Counted from the stretch's first letter, positions 11,553 through 22,249 are shown. The stretch is 64,000 nt of DNA from Sycon ciliatum (GCF_964019385.1 NC_088649.1:10525025-10589024), one strand, 5' to 3'. Notes: generated from the letters alone by a model not told the origin. Program-made: numbers and translations.

Positions 11553-12830
11553 ATGGCAGAGGAACTATGGAACAATTTGGAAGCCAGCTTTATCGACAAT
11601 GGAGAGCGGTTAGGATTAGAAGGCGAGTTGTTGAAGGTACATGTGGAGCAGAGGCTCCAACAGTACGCGGAGCGTGAGGAGCGCAGTGCCAGACGGCGAG
11701 AGGCGCTCCGCACCGAGTTTGCCAAAACACTAAACGAGATTAACGAGCGCATCGCCAATGCGCATGAGGGTGAGGGTAAAGCCGCGATGGGAGGTACAGA
11801 GGAATCTCCCAGTCACAGCGAGGGGCGTCAACCGTTGATGAAAATCCCCTCATATGATGGAACGCAGCCATTGGAGCGTTATCTTGACCTGTTCGAGGAC
11901 ATCTGTTCCAAGAACGAGTTCGAAGAAAGCGAATGGCTGCTGCGACTGCGCATCGCGCTAGCGGGTAGCAAAGCGGAGAGGATATGTATTGGATGCAACA
12001 ATTACGAGGAAGCAAAGCGAGAGTTGCTTGCCTCGCTCGGAAAGACTCCGGATAAAGCGTGGAAGACATTGCTGACAGGCAGGCAGCGGTCAGATGAGTC
12101 GTTTCATCAATACGTTGTCCGTGTTTGCCGAGAGGTAGAGGTGTGGGCCACACTCGCTATGACAGAAGATGGCGAGGTGGGCACCAAGTATAGCGCCGAT
12201 ATAGGTAAAATGGCCCCGGTGCTGCAAGCAATGGCAAAGCAGGTAATCTTGGAGCAATGCGGACCTGAGATGAAGACGTACCTGGTCGAACGGCAGTGCT
12301 ACGGGATGTCACTGCGCCAGGTACAGGAGCACGGCGCGTCTTACCAGGTCGCGCACGGACGACAGGGTGATACTGCCAGGAAGCCAGTAGAACGATCCGT
12401 GCCAAGGCCCACGGCGTCGGCACAGTGCATGGCGATATCGGTCGCAGATGCAGAGAAGCAGCTAAAGTCGCTGCCACAGGAAGAGAAAAAGGGTTTTCTG
12501 CAGCGAGAGAGACTCTGCTGGAACTGCCTTAAGTATGGCCATATGGCCAGAGAATGTCGGTCAGGCTCGAGATGCACGAAATGCCAGAGGAAACACCACC
12601 TGCTAATACATGATGTGTTGGATAGAGCAGGTTACAGCCGGGAGAAACCGACTGAGATAGTTACGGAGAAGAATGTTGGGTCGTGCTGTCTACACTCGCC
12701 AAGTGTGCGGCTGATGACCGGAGTGGCACGAGTTGAGGGAAGAACTCGAAACGCGAAGGTTCGAGTGTTCCTGGACTCGGGTGCTGAGGCGTCATTCGTG
12801 ACTGCAGCGTTGGTGTCAGCAATCGATGCA
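11553..12830 (+). pseudogene. BEL/Pao 1 gag and retropepsin region
   Basis: The N-terminal part is charged and helical, followed by a capsid-like region (LERYLDLFEDICSKNEFEES, SDESFHQYVVRVCREVEVWA). Zinc knuckles follow at about 12515-12610 (CWNCLKYGHMAREC, then CTKCQRKHHLLIH). The aspartic protease core DSGAEASFV is at about 12775-12805, giving the A17-type retropepsin of the BEL/Pao family. MAEELWNN at 11553 is a likely gag start, as the same peptide style (MAEELGN) begins gag in BEL/Pao 2. Confidence 0.85.
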
Positions 12831-12859
12831 GAACACGTTGGGGACTCAAGCTAGAGTCA

Positions 12860-14400
12860 TCGCAACGCGGCTTCTTGAAAAGCTGAAGAGGAATGGGAAG
12901 CGTGCGCTCTATGATGATGTGCTGATCAGGGAGTACCGTGAGCTTGGAGCAATTGAGCTGGAGCCATGTGAGAGCGATGCCGGGTACTATGTACCGCATC
13001 ATGGTGTATTTCGCGAGCACGCTGCAACCACGAAGTTAAGAGTGGTGTTCAATGCCTCGGCGACGGCTCCAGATGGCAAGTCGTTGAACGACATGGTTGA
13101 CCCTGGACCGTCGCTATTGCCGAGTCTCGCAGGTATGTTTTTACGCTTCCGTGAATATAAGAGCGCGCTGCAAGCGGACATCCGCAAGGCTTTCTTCATG
13201 GTCGCGGTTAATCCCGAAGACCGTCCGTACCTGCGTTTCTTGTGGCCCGGTCGAAGCGACAGCGATGAACTGTTAACCTGGAGGCTAACGAAACTGCCAT
13301 TTGGCGTAAACTGCTCGCCGTACATGCTTACTGCGGTGATTCAGCATCACTTGAAGGAGCTACGGGCGTTGTCTGCACCCAAAGAGCGAGATCGTATTGA
13401 TCTCTTGCTCACGAGTTTCTACGTTGACGATTTGGTCTCTAGTGTCTCAAATGCCTCGGAAGCCAAGGAGATGCAAGAGTTCAGCGTGCGTGTGCTTACG
13501 GAAGCTGGCATGGAGTTACGCAAGTGGCGAGGCAACGAAATCCCGTGCAATCCAGAGGCCGGAGATAAAGTCCTCGGTCTGAAATGGAAAACCAGTGATG
13601 ACTTGCTCAGCATAGCAGCGCTAGGCGAGTCCGATAGGCCGTCTGTTTGGACCCGGCGATCCCTCCTCAAGTGTGTTGCATCAGTGTTTGATCCGCTAGG
13701 TCTAGCAGCACCGGCAGTTGTGCCGGGAAAGATACTGCTACAGCAAGCCTGGAAAGTCGGAGGCGACTGGGATGATATGTTGCCTGATGGCATCGCAGCC
13801 GCATGTGCGCAATGGTGGGGAGAGTTGGCCGAAGTGGTGAGCATTGACATACCACGTTGGATTTGCTGCAATCTTGACACGCCGATTGCGCTTCATGCCT
13901 TCGCCGATGCCAGTGAGAAAGCGTTTGGATGTTGTTTGTATGCCGTCGTCAATGGACAGTCGCACTTGGTATTTGCCAAGGCCAAAGTGGCACCTGTGTC
14001 TCCGCCCACGTTAGCCCGCCTTGAGTTACAAGCAGTATGTCTAGCGGCTCGCTACGCTGAGTTTGTGGTGAAGGAGCTGCGTGTGACCGTCACGCAAGTC
14101 TATGGCTGGACTGACAGTCTCACTACCGTTCATTGGATCAGTAATCCATCGTACAAATGGAAAACATTTGTGGCTAACCGCGTCAGTCAAGTCCAAGAGA
14201 TATCGAAGAAGGTCGGCATTGTGTGGAACCATTGCCCGGGCCTTCACAACCCAGCAGATTTACCGTCGCGTGGGAGTAGTGCACAGCAGATCCGTAGTCC
14301 GTTCTGGAGGGGCGGACCAACCTGGATCACGGAGCCCAATGACTGGCCCACCGCATCCTCAACCGCAGCTACAGATGAGTCCAGTGTAGAGGTACGAGTG
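12860..14400 (+). pseudogene. BEL/Pao 1 reverse transcriptase and RNase H region
   Basis: RT blocks run in order: LRVVFNASATAPDGKSLND, LQADIRKAFFMVAVNPED, LPFGVNCSPYMLTAVIQHH, and the active-site FYVDDLVSS near 13420-13445. RNase H begins near 13880 (ALHAFADASEKAFGC) and reaches about 14300 (WNHCPGLHNPADLPSRG). The wording is that of the pepsin A17/BEL-Pao RT family. Part of a broken element. Confidence 0.9.
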
Positions 14401-14639
14401 TCAGCCACCACCTGTAGTCGAGAATCTGATAAGGAATGGTGGCTCCGATTCAGTAAATGGTCGAGGGCACAGGGCATGGTGACTCGGATGTTGCAGTGGA
14501 AGCACACTGAGCCTCGTGCTGAACTCTATTTTGCAGCAGACAACGTATTGTACCGCATCGTTCAAGCCGCATGTTTCGCTGAGGATCTTGAGCTGATCCA
14601 GCAAGGTCAACCAGTGAAGCCTGGGTCGAAGGTGTATCA

Positions 14640-15976
14640 GCTTGCACCGTTTCTGGATGAGCATGGAGTGCTCAGAGCCGGGGGACGACTTCAGCACAGC
14701 GAGTTGGCGTATGGAGCCAAGCACCCAGTCCTGTTAGGCAAACATCATCTGACCGAGTTGCTGTTGGAGAAAATGCATGTTGAAAGGATGCACCAAGGTG
14801 TAGAAGGAGTCTTGTCGTTCATCCGTCAGAAATTTTGGATTATCGGTGGTCGACGGGCGCTACGCAACATTACTCAGCGATGTGTTACATGCCGCCGCTA
14901 CAAGGCTAAGGCTGCCTCAGAAGTCTGCCCGCCGCTACAAGGCTAAGGCTGCCTCAGAAGTCTGCCCGCCGCTGCCGGAAGACCGAGTTGTTCACGAGAG
15001 GCCGTTCGCAACTACCGGCATCGACTATGCTGGTCCGTTGTACGTGCGCCGTGGTGAGTCATCTCCGAAGGTATGGATAGCATTGTTTGTGTGTGCCCCC
15101 ACCAGAGCAGTTCACTTGGAGGTGGTCGATAGTTTAAGTACCGAGTCATTCTTGATGGCATTTCGGAAGTTTGTCGCGAGACGTAGTTTGCCGTCTCGGA
15201 TCAGGTCTGACAACGCTACAACGTTCAAGGCGGCATCTGACAAACTGAGTGTGCCATGGATGTTCAATCCTCCAGCTGCACCATGGCATGGAGGCTTCTA
15301 TGAGCGAATGGTTGGTACAGTGATGATTGCCTTGAAAAAGGTAATGGGAACAGCGTTTCTGAAGGTCCAGGAGCTTGAGACCCTCTTGTATGAGGTTGAA
15401 GCAGTGGTGAATAGTCGTCCGCTAGCTTATGTGTCTGATAGCCTGGATGAGCCACCAGTAACCCCTGCAATGATGATGGGTAAAATCTGGATGTCGTCAG
15501 AGAAGCCAGCAGGTACCCTGGACGCTGCGCAGATGTCATCGAGATTGCGTTACCTCAGTCGGACACTGGAGCATGTCAAGAGTCGTTGGGAGGTGGAGTA
15601 CCTAAGTCAGCTGAACAAGCACCAACAGACCATGTCGCGCCCTTTAGCTATGGGTGATGTTGTCTTTGTTCTCGATGATACCAAACGCAAACAGTTCTGG
15701 CGTTTGGGACGGATCATCGAGTTATTCCCTGGTCGAGATGGTAAGCGTCGTGTTGCCAAGGTTAAGTTGAGTACCAGTACCCTGTTGAGGCCGATCCAAA
15801 GGTTAGTGCCATTAGAAGTATCGTCACAGGACGTGGCTCCTGGGCTTGCCGATACCGCTCAACCTGCTATCGTCCCTCAGCAGCCAGCGTATGAACCGTC
15901 AGCACCGTTACCACCACCACGGCAGCAGGAGATGACGCGTTCTGGGCGCGTAGTCAGAGCCCCGGATCGTTTTTGA
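14640..15976 (+). pseudogene. BEL/Pao 1 integrase and DUF5641-type end
   Basis: A His/Cys zinc-binding region (KHHLTELLLEKMHVERMHQG, then CVTCRRYK) is followed by the DDE core (GIDYAGPLYVR, FRKFVARRSLPSRIRSDNAT, then WHGGFYERMVGT). The C-terminal domain carries WRLGRIIELFPGRDGKRRV at about 15700-15750, which is the DUF5641 domain usual in BEL/Pao integrases. The region around 14880-14970 contains a short tandem repeat of its own sequence. Part of a broken element. Confidence 0.88.
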
Positions 15977-16024
15977 CTTGTGTGCATTGTTGTACGGCGG
16001 TGAGAAGCCCTTTGGTGGGGAGAA

Positions 16025-16365
16025 TGCTGTAAACCACCAGTTCTCAATTGGGAAAGGCCTTCGCGCTTATGGCATTGTATTCGTCGCAATGTTGTCTTTC
16101 GACTCCGCCGTACCGCTGATGTTGCTGCATGGCATACGCTATATGCGCTGTGTGTGTTTTGCTGTATACGCTGTTATGTCCAGTTTTATATGCGTATGTT
16201 TTTGCATGTACGCTGTTTTTGCATGCTATAAATAGCTGGTGTTATTAGTGTTCATTGTTAATTATCAGATGAAGTGAAATATACTGTGTAAAGGAAAACA
16301 GTTGTCCTCGTGCCGTGTGGTCGTACGATCCTGACAATTTAGAGAATCTTAGAGGGTTCATAACA
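16025..16365 (+). repeat. 3' LTR of BEL/Pao 1
   Basis: 341 bp, the partner of 11182-11522, with TG at the start and CA at the end. Followed by target duplication CTATT at 16366-16370. Confidence 0.95.
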
Positions 16366-16610
16366 CTATTTAAGACGTCATAGAGTTGGGCTACCCGCTG
16401 GGTCCAGTTCTAGCCAATGTATTTGTGGGTTGGTGTGAGTGTCAGTCGAAGATAGATAAATGGCCAGAATTGAATGTCGGTTTTGTGGCCGATTTGTTCA
16501 CTTACTTTAACTCTGAAGTGGACCATGAGGTGTTCTTATCCCTATTGCTGAAGGGATGGAGGTGGTCGCTAGAGTCCTGCAGCAGCACTTCGAGTCTGTG
16601 AACGTGTGTG
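16366..16610 (+). mobile_element. Penelope-like relic, right part
   Basis: Codes YPLGPVLANVFVGWCE at about 16390-16440, the core RT block of Penelope-like elements, followed by a decayed continuation (FVADLFTYFNSEVDHEVFL). It is the interrupted host of BEL/Pao 1, as shown by the shared CTATT. The RT is old and broken, ending in a TGA at about 16600. Confidence 0.65.
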
Positions 16611-17700
16611 ATCCGGTGTCTGTTGCATGGCGTAGGTAATAGCTTGGTACTGAAAGAGCTATGAAGCATCAGAGGACAGCAAGAGGGAAATATATATTAT
16701 AAATACTTAAGATCCAGCACCGAAAAACATAAGGATGGCATGCACAGGCGAGATCAAGAAACATAAAGCTTTAACCAGTTGACTTGGCCTGGCAGCTTAC
16801 TGGTGTGTCTCGCACACTTTACACACTCAAAGGGTGGCTTAACCTCCATGAATTGGTTTGCCGCGACAACTATGGAGTTGTGCAGTGCGCCATCATGTTA
16901 CCTCACCTGGTGCATTGCCGACTGCCGCGACTGAGAGATGACTATGCGCTACCTGCTGGTCTAGTTATCGCTCCATCTGGAACGTACACTTTGTTCTATT
17001 GAGAGAGTCCGGGAACCCTAGTCTTACTCTCTGGATGAAGGAAACCGGGACAGTAACGCTTCCCAACCCTGGTTAACATCACCCCCCCCCCCCCTACTGT
17101 TCCTGTTGCCTTCTCTGTTGTGCTGCAATAGCCCAATGTTTTTGTCATACCTGTTTGCACTCATACAATCCCTTGCTGCACTTTGAAGTTGTTTCCGATG
17201 CCCATGTACTCATTATTCTTTGCTTGCTTTTATGCTGAGGAACATAAGCTGGATCCCTATACTGCATAACCCGCGTACTCATTCGGCTCGTTCGGTAGAA
17301 ATTATTGATGTTACAAATAATCGATTATTCGAATTTCCTCGATCTCTTGTACCTCAAGTCCTCAACAAATAATCGATCGGATATATTCTAGGTTGAAGGT
17401 TCGAAAATTCGAATATTCGCAGGCGGACAAAGTCTGTGCACTGCATACCACGCGCACAACCCTAGACCTCTCGACTGGAATGCATAAACTAAGTTACTAA
17501 GTTAAACTACAGTCCATTCATAACAAGATGGGCCCTGGCTCTGGCGAGCTACCGTATTTGGCAATTTTTAGTGATTTTATCGTACAGAGTGCAGTGCTGC
17601 AGAATTTGAAATTTTAAAAGGGTCCAAAAAGGGTACCTGAACTGGGGTTCTAACCGCACAGTGCACCTTTGGGTGACTTTTTTGTGTTGTTATCTTTTAG
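16611..17700. other. Unassigned stretch with a C-run
   Basis: No family similarity seen. A run of C residues at about 17083-17094 may be variable or an assembly weak point. If the exon at 17701 is real, this is intron. The last 12 bases, TGTTATCTTTTAG, form its acceptor. Confidence 0.3.
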
Positions 17701-17799
17701 GACAATGATACTCCACTTGATCTGGCAATGCAAGGAACGTATACAGAGGTTGTGTCCATCATAATGAAGTACATCCGTACTGTACTTAGCAATCAAGAG
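17701..17799 (+). CDS. Ankyrin-repeat exon of a host gene (33 codons)
   Basis: The sequence TTATCTTTTAG precedes GAC, and GAG|GTAATT follows, giving a 99-bp exon in phase 0 at both ends. Its 33 codons read DNDTPLDLAMQGTYTEVVSI then IMKYIRTVLSNQE. The TPLDLA block, the glycine after it and EVVSIIMKY match the TPLHLA...G..EVV..LL pattern of one ankyrin repeat, whose usual length is exactly 33 residues. One repeat per symmetric 99-bp exon is common in animal ankyrin genes. No transposon similarity is present. The gene name cannot be told from one repeat. The neighbouring exons are uncertain, and the transposons around it would be intronic. Confidence 0.6.
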
Positions 17800-17866
17800 G
17801 TAATTACTCTATAGTCCATTACAGGTACCGGTATACTAGTAGTACAGGTTTGCCTTTTTCGACTTA

Positions 17867-18281
17867 CCGTAATGTCGCGTGCATAAGCCGGATTTGTGCA
17901 TAAGCCTGTCTCGTGTAGAAGCATGAAATCTGCAACAGCTTTTCGCGTACAAGCCTGTCGCATGCATAAGCCGGGCCAGTACACGAGACGCGCCACGTGT
18001 CGCGTGCGTAAGCCGGGCTACTACGCAAGACTGGTGAGCGCGCCTTTTACATGTTCATGTTTGCATGGTACCGTACACTTGCGAAAAAAAAGAAAAAAAA
18101 TCCCGTTGGAAAATGTTGGTTTTGACGTCCAAAAGTCAGCAGTTTGCGCATACAAGCCTGGTCATTGAGTGGTGCTTGTCATATAAGCCTGTCTCGTGTA
18201 TAAGCCTGTCTTGTGTACAAGCCTGACTCCATCACCGGCTTATAGGCATATAAGCCCCGGCTAATGCACGCGACATTACGG
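17867..18281. mobile_element. MITE with CCGTAATGTCGCG ends (415 bp)
   Basis: The inverted ends are CCGTAATGTCGCGTGCAT and its complement, with TA on both sides (17865-17866 and 18282-18283). The interior repeats short TGCATAAGCC/ACAAGCCTG units over and over on both strands. It has no coding capacity. Related ends occur in the elements at 20464-20829 and 57995-58388, so these form one loose TA-target family. Confidence 0.8.
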
Positions 18282-18378
18282 TATCCAGATGAACAGATTT
18301 GTGCCAGCAGACCCATGAGTCATGTCCTGGTGTTGTTACCTGGCACTCTGATAGTTGCTCTCTTTTATGTATGCATAG

Positions 18379-18420
18379 GCTTTTGGTGAAGCAAGTGATG
18401 AATCAGGGGCGTCACACACG
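18379..18420 (+). CDS. Possible 42-bp exon (14 codons)
   Basis: A pyrimidine-rich tract and ATGCATAG precede GCT TTT, and ACG|GTATGA follows. The 14 codons read AFGEASDESGASHT, an acidic, flexible peptide. Length is a multiple of three and the phase matches the ankyrin exon 580 bases upstream. The donor is weak, so this may be chance. Confidence 0.22.
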
Positions 18421-18738
18421 GTATGACCACTATGACCATGGTCGTGCCACTTTTCGTCCAGGATGGTCCACCCAATTCATCCAAAAAAAGCAATAAAAAA
18501 ATTCAAGGATCTTCGAACTTGTACAAAACATCACAACTAAGTTACTTTCATTGCAAGGAGCATACAATTACTTGGTTCAGACTTGATGCCTAGCAGCTGG
18601 CACCCCAAAACTCCGAGAGACTATCCATTGCGATAGGCGGTTGGAGTCACGGGTAGAGACAACCAGATGATGGATTCCTCATGGACGCATTCACTGCAAA
18701 CTTGACGGAAACAGTGCTGGCGGCGATCACTGGGTCCA

Positions 18739-18793
18739 GAACTAAAATTTCCAATATCTACCATATGGTAGATCTTGGAAATGTTTAGTTCTG
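18739..18793. repeat. Imperfect palindrome, about 55 bp
   Basis: AGAACTAAAATTTCCAATAT runs into CTACCATATGGTAG and back to AAATGTTTAGTTCT. The arms can pair over about 25 bases around a short loop. No element ends were recognised around it. Confidence 0.7.
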
Positions 18794-19515
18794 GCGATCA
18801 GCACGGTCAAGAGACACTACAAGCATGTCACTTGTCAGCTTCAACAACATATTCTTTCCACAAGGACACCTACCTAGTACCTCTGGCTCCTGACGATCTA
18901 CTGCAAGCTAATGCGAAAATGCATTGCATCTATACCCGCGAACGCCATGCTTGTCAACGGAATAGGGAAGCGCTTCATTCTCTGAAGTTGAAAAGTGTTT
19001 GGACTGCTGTTCCACGGCGCCAGAACGTTCTGCATTTGTTCATTGACACGACCCGCTTCACCAAATGACTCACGATTGTTTCGTTCTCCGAATTTTCTGG
19101 TAGCAGCAACAAGAATTGCGTCCACGGTGACAGGACGAAAGTCTCTCGCAAATTAAAGTCCTGTTGCCATGAAGACAGAGAAGATTCCGCAAGCCCGTTC
19201 TTCTCCTTCCAGTGTTGTAGCTCTCCGGCCAACTGGCAGATCTTTCAATCCCACCGAACACAAAAAAGGATCTTCTTCTTTCTCTAAAACAACTTATTTT
19301 AAAACATAATTACTTCGCGACTGTCCGCGGGATCCGTATCAAATGTCTCCGAAACGCTTGTTTGCATAACATATGTATTTATTTTAAGTATGTGAAGGTG
19401 CACGCTTTGGCACATGTAGAGCATTTCGTTCATAGCATAAGCCATTAACACGTAAGTACAATGTGCAATGAGTGTATGATAATTATGGTGTCATTCGACT
19501 ACTTCTTATGTACTA
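18794..19515. other. Unassigned stretch
   Basis: Short frames only, no family recognised, no terminal repeats seen. TA at 19514-19515 is the target of the next element. Confidence 0.3.
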
Positions 19516-20980
19516 CTACCTCCGACAAGCGAAACTTGGCGCGTGTTTTTCTTGCTTTTGTGTTGGTACCACAACTTCACAAAGCTGTTAGGTACGACCT
19601 ACTTGTAGCTCGATGCCACCGGGTGCAGGAAGCCAAGCGATAAGCTGGTGAGTGGCACATAGTTCAGACTTAGTCAGAGGGTGGTTTGCTAAGGCAGACC
19701 AGTCTCTCGTGTACCAGCACAACGGTGCGTGCTTCCATTCTGCGAAGGTGAATCGTCGTGCCTTCGCATGTCAATGCAAAACCAAGGAGTTCTCTCTCTC
19801 TTCACCTGGTCACTCCGCCAGAACAGAGTCCAGGCGTATATGTCAACAACCTACTCAATCTGCGGACAGCATGCTGTTTCGTTCTTTGTGAACTCATCAG
19901 CGCAGCACAGAGGAAATGAGGCCGAACCTGATAGCAATGAAAATAAAAAATGTCCAATCAGGCCCGAACGTACCTTGCCAGAGTGCTCAAACTGACAAGT
20001 CAGTGAGCTCTGCGTAATGCAAACAGCAAAGGCACTACCCCACATGAGAGTGCTCAACTACTACAAGAGCAGGAGCGAAAATACCAACAACCTAGCGTCT
20101 TTCAATAAGTTAGCCTTCCGAGCGATGCGTCTCTGGTGACTAACGAAATTTGCCAGCAATTGCTGCCGGCAATTTTGGATTGTTGGCGAGAATAACCGGC
20201 GAAAAAGGTTGGGAGTCCAGGCGCGTGTGGAGGTGTTGCACAATTCACGGCATTCTGGAGAGTGGCGGTGGAAATGACTATCCTCGACATCGTGGCCCAA
20301 GCACAGCACACACGCGCGACACCGAGATTTCCAGAGCGATCACGGCAGAAGAGGTACTTGCTGCAACTGAATCAACTCCTGTCGCATTTTCGTCTCACTA
20401 CAGGGACAATTCCTCGCCAGAAGAAGCTGTGATCTCTGAGTCAGAGGAGAATGATTCAGACTACCGTAAGGTCGCGGATAAAAGCCAGGCTTCTAAGCAT
20501 ATAAGCCTCTTTCTGCACCAGGCTTTAATGCAAACCAGGCTTGTATACAAACCATCCTTATATGCACCACTGATATTTTTGCCAGGCTTGTGTGCACATA
20601 GAAGCCAGGCTTCTACGCGCGACACGTATAGATCTACTACTGACTACCGGTATGGCGGCAGTTTTACTTTGCACTGTGCATAGCGCATGCACTCTTGCCC
20701 TACCCGATCCGCGCTCGCATAGAAGCCAGGCTTCTACGCGCGACAGGCTTTTATGCATTTGACCCGTTTGATTTTCAGGATCCGCGATGTGCTTGTATGC
20801 AAACCCGGCTTTTATCCGCAACTTTATGGTAACTGGTGTCTCTAATGAATTATGTCCTTGTTGAGCAATACAAAGTTAGTTGTATTTTGGCAAGTCTATC
20901 ATTATTTTCGAATGTAAAGTGTGAGGTATTTCGAGTAATTTCAAGTAAAAAACGCGCTAAGTTTTGCTTGTCGGAGGTAG
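19516..20980. mobile_element. Stowaway-like Tc1/mariner element, family B copy 1
   Basis: The ends are CTACCTCCGACAAGCG and its near-complement CGCTAAG...TTGCTTGTCGGAGGTAG, flanked by TA (19514-19515 and 20981-20982). CTMCCTCCG with TA target resembles Stowaway and other Tc1/mariner ends. Inside at about 19700-19850 a frame reads VYQHNGACFHSAKVNRRAF then FSLSSPGHSA, weakly like the DDE block of Tc1/mariner transposases (QHDGA.CH...W.G.SPDLN). The plus-strand segment ending near 20460 codes an acidic tail (SSPEEAVISESEENDSD). It is therefore probably a decayed derivative of an autonomous element. A second, inverted copy is at 59961-60829. It contains a younger MITE at 20464-20829. Confidence 0.75.
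20464..20829. mobile_element. MITE nested in family B copy 1 (366 bp)
   Basis: The ends are CCGTAAGGTCGCGGATAAAA and TTTTATCCGCAACTTTATGG, with TA on both sides (20462-20463 and 20830-20831). The sister copy at 59961-60829 lacks this segment and holds a single TA there, which is a natural empty site. The interior has repeats of AAGCCAGGCTTCTA and related units, like the element at 17867-18281. Confidence 0.88.
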
Positions 20981-21363
20981 TACTTCTCATGAACAGTAAT
21001 CCATCACTGCAGTTGTGCAATGCTTCTATGCTGTCAGTTCAGAGTGAGGACTGACAAAGAGACTTTTGCTGGAACTTCTGTCGTGCTTCTCAACTTGTTA
21101 ACCATTAGTGAAATTAATGTAGTAAACAGTTTCCTCTAAGACAAAAATGCGATAATACAAATGTTTACTTTAGTCTTCTTTGCGCTGTTTTACCACCTCC
21201 TTACTGTACTTAATCCACTGTTCCTGTTCCTTTTCCCTTGCCTGTATTTCACCTGATGAGAAGGCTTGAAAGTATACTTGTGAAACCAAAAACTTTCAAG
21301 ATGTTCGTAAAGAGCCTGAAGTGTGTCCTTTTTATGAATATTATAAAATTAATATATTTATCT
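20981..21363. other. Unassigned stretch with a small dispersed repeat
   Basis: About 40 bases from 21118 (AACAGTTTCCTCTAAGACAA) reappear near 27549, and GTGTCCTTTTTAT near 21325 reappears inverted near 27595. This suggests a small dispersed element with undetermined limits. No gene seen. Confidence 0.35.
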
Positions 21364-21407
21364 GAAGTCTGAAGAAAACGTTGAACGGTCTCTGCTTGGA
21401 TGACGAC

Positions 21408-21480
21408 TACACCATAGCTCAGTGGTTAGAGCATCGCTGGCTACAAGCGAGGGTCCCTGGTTCGAGTCCTGGTGGTGACA
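21408..21480 (+). tRNA. tRNA-like gene or pseudogene, copy 1, anticodon CUA
   Basis: A 73-nt cloverleaf: acceptor TACACCA/TGGTGAC (five of seven pairs), D stem GCTC/GAGC with loop AGTGGTTA, anticodon stem TCGCT/AGCGA, loop GGCTACA, T loop TTCGAGT with stem CCTGG/CCTGG (one mismatch). Internal promoter boxes A (TAGCTCAGTGGTTAGAGC) and B (GGTTCGAGTCC) are good. The triplet at 34-36 is CUA, which would read the stop codon UAG. Position 33 is G instead of the near-universal U, which argues against a working tRNA. A T-run follows at about 21485 (RNA polymerase III stop). Could be a tRNA pseudogene or the head of a SINE-like unit. Confidence 0.5.
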
Positions 21481-21688
21481 GTCAATTTTTTCTTCAGACT
21501 TTTCCCGTTTGTCTCTTCCCCTCAAACCAGTTAATATTTTATGACTTGGGGCTCCCCGCGTGCTAGTTTGTACGTGAAGTGTGTGGGTTACAGTGAGGGC
21601 TGCGTCCCACCCGCCTGTGTGGATTCACAGGAAGTGTGAGTTACGAAGTCTGAAGAAAACGTTGAACGGTCTCTGCTTGGATGACGAC

Positions 21689-21761
21689 TACACCATAGCT
21701 CAGTGGTTAGAGCATCGCTGGCTACAAGCGAGGGTCCCTGGTTCGAGTCCTGGTGGTGACA
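21689..21761 (+). tRNA. tRNA-like copy 2
   Basis: Same cloverleaf as copy 1, with CUA in the anticodon position and a T-run right after. Identical over the core. Confidence 0.5.
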
Positions 21762-21969
21762 GTCATTTTTTTCTTCAGACTTTTCCCGTTTGTCTCTTCC
21801 CCTCAAACCAGTTAATATTTTATGACTTAGGGCTCCCCGCGTGCTAGTTTGTACGTGAAGTGTGTGGGTTACAGTGAGGGCTGCGTCCCACCCGCCTGTG
21901 GGGATTCACAGGAAGTGTGAGTTACGAAGTCTGAAGAAAACGTTGAACGGTCTCTGCTTGGATGACGAC

Positions 21970-22041
21970 TACACCTAGCTCAGTGGTTAGAGCATCGCTG
22001 GCTACAAGCGAGGGTCCCTGGTTCGAGTCCTGGTGGTGACA
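21970..22041 (+). tRNA. tRNA-like copy 3, one base shorter
   Basis: The acceptor 5' strand reads ACACC directly before TAGCTC, one base less than the other copies, which further weakens the acceptor stem. Boxes A and B are intact. Confidence 0.4.
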
Positions 22042-22249
22042 GTCAATTTTTTCTTCAGACTTTTCCCGTTTGTCTCTTCCCCTCAAACCAGTTAATATTT
22101 TATGACTTGGGGCTCCCCGCGTGCTAGTTTGTACGTGAAGTGTGTGGGTTACAGTGAGGGCTGCGTCCCACCCGCCTGTGTGGATTCACAGGAAGTGTGA
22201 GTTACGAAGTCTGAAGAAAACGTTGAACGGTCTCTGCTTGGATGACGAC

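Larger units (their letters stand above)
11182..16365 (+). mobile_element. BEL/Pao LTR retroelement 1, young, broken
   Basis: A full-length element from LTR to LTR (5184 bp). LTRs at 11182-11522 and 16025-16365 are both 341 bp and differ at only two positions that I can find, so the insertion is recent. Both sides carry the 5-bp target duplication CTATT (11177-11181 and 16366-16370). A primer-binding site starts right after the 5' LTR (TTGGCGACCACGCCAGGAT, about 11524) and a purine run (16011-16024) precedes the 3' LTR. The order is gag, retropepsin, RT, RNase H, integrase and DUF5641-type end, as in BEL/Pao. The coding region is broken in a small number of places. It has inserted in a Penelope-like relic. 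Confidence 0.95.
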
